Of a stretch of 9,328 nt of DNA, positions 6,968-9,328 are shown piece by piece; the stretch's first letter is position 1; every line of letters begins with the position of its first letter. The stretch is from JAUSIF01 sp964620215 (GTDB lineage: Bacteria; Pseudomonadota; Alphaproteobacteria; Rhizobiales; Xanthobacteraceae): the NCBI GenBank assembly GCA_964620215.1, contig CAZUJE010000112.1, positions 1 through 9,328 on the forward strand, given 5' to 3'. The notes beneath the pieces were generated by a model. It was given only the letters and a program-made list of their open reading frames with translations, was not told the origin of the DNA and made no database searches. Made by a program: the position numbers and the translations under genes.

Positions 6968-7764
6968 CTGTATGAATCGAAATACGCCTCCTGCCTCTCA
7001 TCGCGCCTCGTTTTAGCGAATGATGGCACCGCAGTTAGGCCGCAGTTCAAAACATGACCTTGCGGATCAACTAACAAATTTGAGCGAAGCAAATCCGCAT
7101 AAGCAGGCTCGTAGTTTCCGTAGAAGTTCGGCTCGATAGCTTGAAAGTGCGCGCTGCAAAAACAGTCTGCAATCTGCAATCCAGCCCAACGATCATGGGT
7201 TTCCACGACGATGTTCTCTACATCGAGAACATCCCAGTAAATTTGTCGAACCGGCTGCATCACCTCACGGCCATCCCTCATCAGAATGAGGTACTCTTTC
7301 ATCGAGTTGTAATCGGTTCCGCTACGGCGTGAGAAAACGAGTTTCAATTCGCAACTGGAACCTCCGAATCCGTAGCAATGGCGCGTAACTCGCTCCAATA
7401 GAAAGCGCAAAAGGTAGTTGTACAAATATCCCTTCTGCTTGAAGGTATTGAACCACTTCGTTCCCGGTAACGTCACTTTGTGCGAGAGCGTCAGGCAAGC
7501 TGAAACGTCGAACTTGCCAATCTCCTGACAGGCGACGATTTTCTGCTCGTGCTTGAGGTCGCGGAAATGAAGCGTTTTGGTCTTCTTCTTCGGAAAACGC
7601 TTCATAATTTCATTTCGGAGAAAGGGCAGAGCGAGGTCGAAGTCGTGTTCCGCTAGAGCGCAGCCGAGGATCAGCCAGTCGGATTGGCCACCCTCCGCTT
7701 TGCCGAGCTTTCCAAATCCTTCGTCGCCAGCCTCGTCGATATACGCTACAAACTTGGTCGCCAT
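6958..7764 (-). CDS. DUF3800 domain protein (transposon passenger)
   Basis: This 268-aa protein starts with the hallmark of DUF3800, FVAYIDEAGDEG (Asp10, Glu11, Asp14), and ends the core with HDRWAGLQIADCFCSA (Asp191, Asp200), the paired acidic motif of the family. LHFRDLKHEQK (His66, Asp69) and FSRRSGTDYN lie between. DUF3800 is thought to have an RNase H-like fold, so these acidic residues may bind metal; a nuclease activity is inference, and no biochemical role is known to me. It looks full length, cytoplasmic and without membrane segments. The start is fixed by the motif at the very N-terminus; a weak GAGAG lies upstream. The ATG overlaps that of the divergent small gene by two bases, and the TAG stop (6958-6960) lies in the 3' end of the RNA gene. 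Composition is AT-richer than in the chromosomal genes, consistent with transfer. Confidence 0.88.
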   Translation of the reverse strand: MATKFVAYIDEAGDEGFGKLGKAEGGQSDWLILGCALAEHDFDLALPFLRNEIMKRFPKKKTKTLHFRDLKHEQKIVACQEIGKFDVSACLTLSHKVTLPGTKWFNTFKQKGYLYNYLLRFLLERVTRHCYGFGGSSCELKLVFSRRSGTDYNSMKEYLILMRDGREVMQPVRQIYWDVLDVENIVVETHDRWAGLQIADCFCSAHFQAIEPNFYGNYEPAYADLLRSNLLVDPQGHVLNCGLTAVPSFAKTRRDERQEAYFDSYRKK

Positions 7765-7921
7765 GACACGCTCTCAAAAGCGCAGCAAAAGTCAGATTGA
7801 GAAGTTCCGGGAAACGGCCCGCGCGCTTGGAGCCGACAAATCGGAGCGCCAGTTCAATACGGTGCTGAAGAAGGTGGCTCGCCCCCCGGAACCCAAGGCC
7901 ACCAAGCAGAAGCAAAACTGA
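7763..7921 (+). CDS. Small basic protein (52 aa) divergent from the DUF3800 gene
   Basis: The reading frame is longer upstream, but that part is antisense to DUF3800 and of odd composition; the plausible product is MTRSQKRSKSQIEKFRETAR... from ATG 7763. It is rich in Lys and Arg, with a predicted helical middle (SQIEKFRETARALGADKSERQFNTVLKKVA) and a Pro/Lys tail (PPEPKATKQKQN). It resembles, from memory, small alphaproteobacterial proteins with an FREAARELxxDxxExxFDxxLKKIA pattern; I cannot name a family. The start codon overlaps the DUF3800 start codon (CATG at 7762-7765), which leaves no intergenic space, so each gene's control signals must lie inside the other. No convincing ribosome binding site is visible. 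It may be an RNA-binding partner or antitoxin-like companion of DUF3800, but that is inference only. Confidence 0.62.
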   Translation: MTRSQKRSKSQIEKFRETARALGADKSERQFNTVLKKVARPPEPKATKQKQN

Positions 7922-7955
7922 TGCAACAATAGAAATCTGCGATTCTAGGTTGCAT
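7921..7955. repeat. Imperfect hairpin directly after the small gene
   Basis: ATGCAAC (7921-7927) pairs with GTTGCAT (7949-7955), and inside it TAGAAATC (7930-7937) pairs with GATTCTA (7941-7947) with one bulged A and a TGC loop. AA opposite G separates the two helices. No T-run follows on the + strand. On the - strand the hairpin is followed by CAGTTTTGC, so it may slow read-in transcription from the right. Confidence 0.6.
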
Positions 7956-8028
7956 GCCAAGGGTTCAAATCGAAGAACCACAAAAGAAATCGCAAAAACA
8001 ACCTAGGGTTTGGGATGTATACAATCCC
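7922..8028. other. Non-coding right end of the element with several competing inverted repeats
   Basis: No plausible gene is seen here. Besides the hairpin at 7921-7955 there are TGCGATT (7938-7944) / AATCGCA (7988-7994), CTAGGTTG (7945-7952) / CAACCTAG (7999-8006), GGTTC (7962-7966) / GAACC (7975-7979), and GGGAT (8012-8016) / ATCCC (8024-8028), with CAACC (7999-8003) / GGTTG (8029-8033) able to extend the last. Several exclude one another. They could be transposase sub-terminal sites or part of an RNA. Confidence 0.5.
8006..8028 (-). repeat. Right terminal inverted repeat of the IS1595-type element
   Basis: Read on the - strand it begins GGGATTGTATAC and ends CCCAAACCC, matching the left end in the outer GG, the central TATAC and the inner CAAACCC. 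The match can be drawn with the outer base at 8028 or 8029. Confidence 0.72.
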
Positions 8029-8037
8029 GGTTGCAGT
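8028..8037. repeat. Right copy of the 10-bp direct repeat containing the target-site duplication
   Basis: CGGTTGCAGT is identical to 5765-5774. Joining the flanks at this repeat rebuilds an uninterrupted gap of about 84 bp between the amidase-like gene and comM, which fits an ordinary intergenic distance. Confidence 0.78.
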
Positions 8038-8079
8038 TCAAGAACATTTAGGGAACAAAGTTCCACAGACGAACCCAGT

Positions 8080-9000
8080 TTATTGTTTCCGTTTTAGTCT
8101 TTCCCGGACCCGCTCAAGGCTTTCCGCAAAGTCCTCCAGCCGGAAGTTTTGCGGGTCGTCGTGACCGTTACGGATGCCCGCATCGATGACCGCGTGAAAT
8201 GCCGGGATCAACCAGAACCCCGCCCGCACGCTCGCCACCACATAGACCAAGGCCAGGGTCTCATACTGCGCCGGGCTGAAGCCGGGGTCAGGTGCCTCGT
8301 AATCGTTCTTGCCGCGAAACTCGGCCGCACGGCGGCGCGGCTGGATCAACTCGTTATGCAGAAACAGCCCTTTGAGTTTCGAATCAAAATTCGCCGCGGT
8401 TTCAAATTTCGTGGCGCGCCACGGCACCCCGAAATCATGCGCGAACAGCACCGCTCCGCTGCGATTGATGAAGGTGTGCGCTCGCTCGATGTCGTTGTCG
8501 CAGTGGTAGCGTTTGAGGTTGTTGATCTTTTGATCGGTGTCGATGCTCACCGGCCAGGGCAGTTCGCCGAAATTCGGCGTGCTGGTGTCGTGGATCACGA
8601 AATAGGCGGCGGGACGGGCGGCGGGATCGTTGTCGTTGCCGCGCGAGACGGGTTTGTCCAGCGTTGCGGCCATCTCATCAAGCCCGCGTTCTTTCAGGAG
8701 GGCAGCAACTTCCGGCTTGTCGGGAAGTTCAAGCGGCTGCCCGACATGACTCGCAAAAAACGGAGGGATGGATTCGCGCTTGCCGCCGAGATGTCCGCCG
8801 CGCTTGACCGGCGTGAGCAGGCACGCGGCCTGCTCGGCGGGCGTGCCTCCATAAGAAAGTTTCTCAAAATCGAATTTGCAGTAACCGTTGTGATTGACCG
8901 TCAGCGGCGCACGCTTGCCGAAGGAACAGTTGGCGGCTTGCGCAACCGGCGTGCTCATGAGCGCAAAACCGAATGCGAGAACGCGCCAATGCAAGTTCAT
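8080..9000 (-). CDS. Exported amidase-2/PGRP-fold-like protein (possible N-acetylmuramoyl-L-alanine amidase)
   Basis: The 306-aa product has a signal peptide: hydrophobic core VLAFGFALM and a probable cut after STPVAQA (residue 22), so it should be periplasmic. The middle resembles the amidase-2 fold: AAYFVIHDTSTP with His137 as the likely first zinc ligand, HTFINRSGAVLFAHDFGVPW (about 175-194), LFLHNELIQ (about 212-220), PGFSPAQYETLALVYVVAS (about 239-257), and FHAVIDAGIRNGHDDPQNF with His269 and Asp282, spaced like the second His and the Asp-Pro of AmpD-type enzymes. Cleaving peptidoglycan at the MurNAc-L-Ala bond is therefore plausible but unproven. Cysteines 25, 41 and 60 could form disulfides after export. 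It starts 11 bp after gshB on the same strand, without a strong ribosome binding site, so co-transcription with gshB is likely. The transposon sits 42 bp beyond its TAA stop. Confidence 0.75.
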   Translation of the reverse strand: MNLHWRVLAFGFALMSTPVAQAANCSFGKRAPLTVNHNGYCKFDFEKLSYGGTPAEQAACLLTPVKRGGHLGGKRESIPPFFASHVGQPLELPDKPEVAALLKERGLDEMAATLDKPVSRGNDNDPAARPAAYFVIHDTSTPNFGELPWPVSIDTDQKINNLKRYHCDNDIERAHTFINRSGAVLFAHDFGVPWRATKFETAANFDSKLKGLFLHNELIQPRRRAAEFRGKNDYEAPDPGFSPAQYETLALVYVVASVRAGFWLIPAFHAVIDAGIRNGHDDPQNFRLEDFAESLERVRERLKRKQ

Positions 9001-9011
9001 GGTGTACGCCG

Positions 9012-9328
9012 CTATTTTTTCCGCTTCGCTTCGATCTTGTCCCAGACCATCGCGGCCACATCGGGACCACCCAAATTTTTAATGGCGCGCACGCCGGTGG
9101 GCGAGGTGACGTTGATCTCGGTGAGGAATCCTCCGATCACATCAATGCCGACGAAGAGCAGGCCCCTTTCTTTTAATGACGGACCGATGCGCGCGCAGAT
9201 TTCCCGTTCGCGCGCAGTGAGATCGGTGGCTTTCGCCGAGCCGCCGCGAACCAGGTTTGAACGCAGATCGCCGTCGGCCGGCACGCGGTTCACGGCGCCC
9301 GCGAATTCGCCATCGACAAGAATAATTC
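9012..9328 (-). CDS. gshB: Glutathione synthetase GshB (3' part, 5' end outside the window)
   Basis: GshB joins gamma-glutamylcysteine and glycine with ATP to give glutathione in the cytoplasm. About 105 C-terminal codons are present of a family near 315 aa; the frame stays open to the window edge (IILVDGEFAGAVNRVP). The ATP-grasp signatures are clear: DGDLRSNLVRGGSA, the helix AREREICARIGPSLKERGL, GIDVIGGFLTEINVTSPTG with the Glu and Asn that coordinate magnesium, and a terminal WDKIEAKRKK. It is followed after 11 bp by the amidase-like gene. No truncation signs apart from the window end. Confidence 0.96.
   Translation of the reverse strand, partial: IILVDGEFAGAVNRVPADGDLRSNLVRGGSAKATDLTAREREICARIGPSLKERGLLFVGIDVIGGFLTEINVTSPTGVRAIKNLGGPDVAAMVWDKIEAKRKK

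Larger units (their letters stand above)
5775..8028 (+). mobile_element. IS1595-family (ISXO2-like) transposon carrying an ncRNA, DUF3800 and small-protein passengers
   Basis: The boundaries rest on two independent signals: a perfect 10-bp direct repeat outside (5765-5774 and 8028-8037), and imperfect terminal inverted repeats inside (about 5775-5798 versus 8006-8029, 17 of 24 positions matching without gaps, including the inner seven). The transposase gene is intact and sits next to the left end, with its own promoter. The remaining half is passenger DNA: a structured RNA, a DUF3800 gene, a small basic protein and a repeat-rich non-coding end. By eye the element, and its right half most clearly, is AT-richer than the his, comM and gshB genes around it. 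IS1595 elements with passenger genes are known to blur the line between insertion sequence and transposon (family knowledge). Intact transposase plus an exact duplication suggest recent, possibly still active, insertion. Confidence 0.85.

Noticed and set aside
7577..7762. Longer form of the small basic protein (114 aa)
   Set aside because: The extra 62 residues are antisense to the DUF3800 coding sequence, Ser/Arg/Pro-rich like a frame shadow, and unlike the Lys-rich helical part.
7921..7955. Integron attC-like site (ATGCAAC ... GTTGCAT with bulged inner helix)
   Set aside because: The outer boxes break RYYYAAC/GTTRRRY at one position each, the whole is only 35 bp, and there is no integrase or cassette row nearby. 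Kept only as a hairpin.
7956..7980. tRNA 3' fragment (GGGTTCAAATC) as an integration scar
   Set aside because: The five bases on each side do not pair as a T-stem, and no further tRNA sequence flanks it; GGTTC/GAACC is just a short hairpin.
8052..8064. GGAAC-AAA-GTTCC hairpin as terminator of the amidase-like gene
   Set aside because: The stem is only 5 bp with a 3-nt loop and is followed by CTAAATGTTC on the - strand, not a T-run; too weak to call.
1..9328. CRISPR array, rRNA or replication origin
   Set aside because: No regularly spaced direct repeats, rRNA signature or DnaA-box cluster was seen.

Overview
The window looks like chromosome from an alphaproteobacterium of the order Hyphomicrobiales (Bradyrhizobium/Rhodopseudomonas/Afipia-like). 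The evidence is a GC-rich backbone, the hisF-hisE-coaA order, a PAS hybrid histidine kinase next to comM, and gshB close by. The genus is inference from gene content and protein resemblance; no search was run.

Backbone, left to right: the 3' part of hisF, then hisE and coaA (type I pantothenate kinase), tightly spaced on the + strand. Convergent with coaA, only 5 bp away, is a membrane-anchored hybrid sensor histidine kinase (PAS, HisKA, HATPase, a degenerate receiver and an intact receiver). Upstream of it on the - strand is comM (YifB-type AAA+ ATPase). At the far right, also on the - strand, are the 3' part of gshB and a secreted amidase-2/PGRP-like protein.

Between the amidase-like gene and comM lies an inserted element of about 2.25 kb (roughly 5775-8028). 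It has imperfect terminal inverted repeats and is flanked by a perfect 10-bp direct repeat, CGGTTGCAGT (5765-5774 and 8028-8037), which contains the likely target-site duplication. Besides an intact IS1595/ISXO2-type DDE transposase it carries passengers: (i) a compact structured RNA of about 92 nt with its own near-consensus promoter and a T-run terminator (about 6876-6967); (ii) a convergent DUF3800 protein gene whose stop codon lies in the 3' end of the RNA gene; (iii) a 52-aa basic protein gene, divergent from the DUF3800 gene, with overlapping start codons (CATG); and (iv) a right end of about 107 bp dense in inverted repeats.

The RNA, DUF3800 gene and small-protein gene travelling inside a transposon are the most interesting content. 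From memory, comparative-genomic RNA surveys list several 'DUF3800' RNA motifs named for proximity to DUF3800 genes, but their function is unknown to me. This copy has promoter, RNA, protein, small partner and mobility ends all defined in one unit. The transposase leader can also form a hairpin that captures its own ribosome binding site, a layout known from other insertion sequences as protection against read-through expression.
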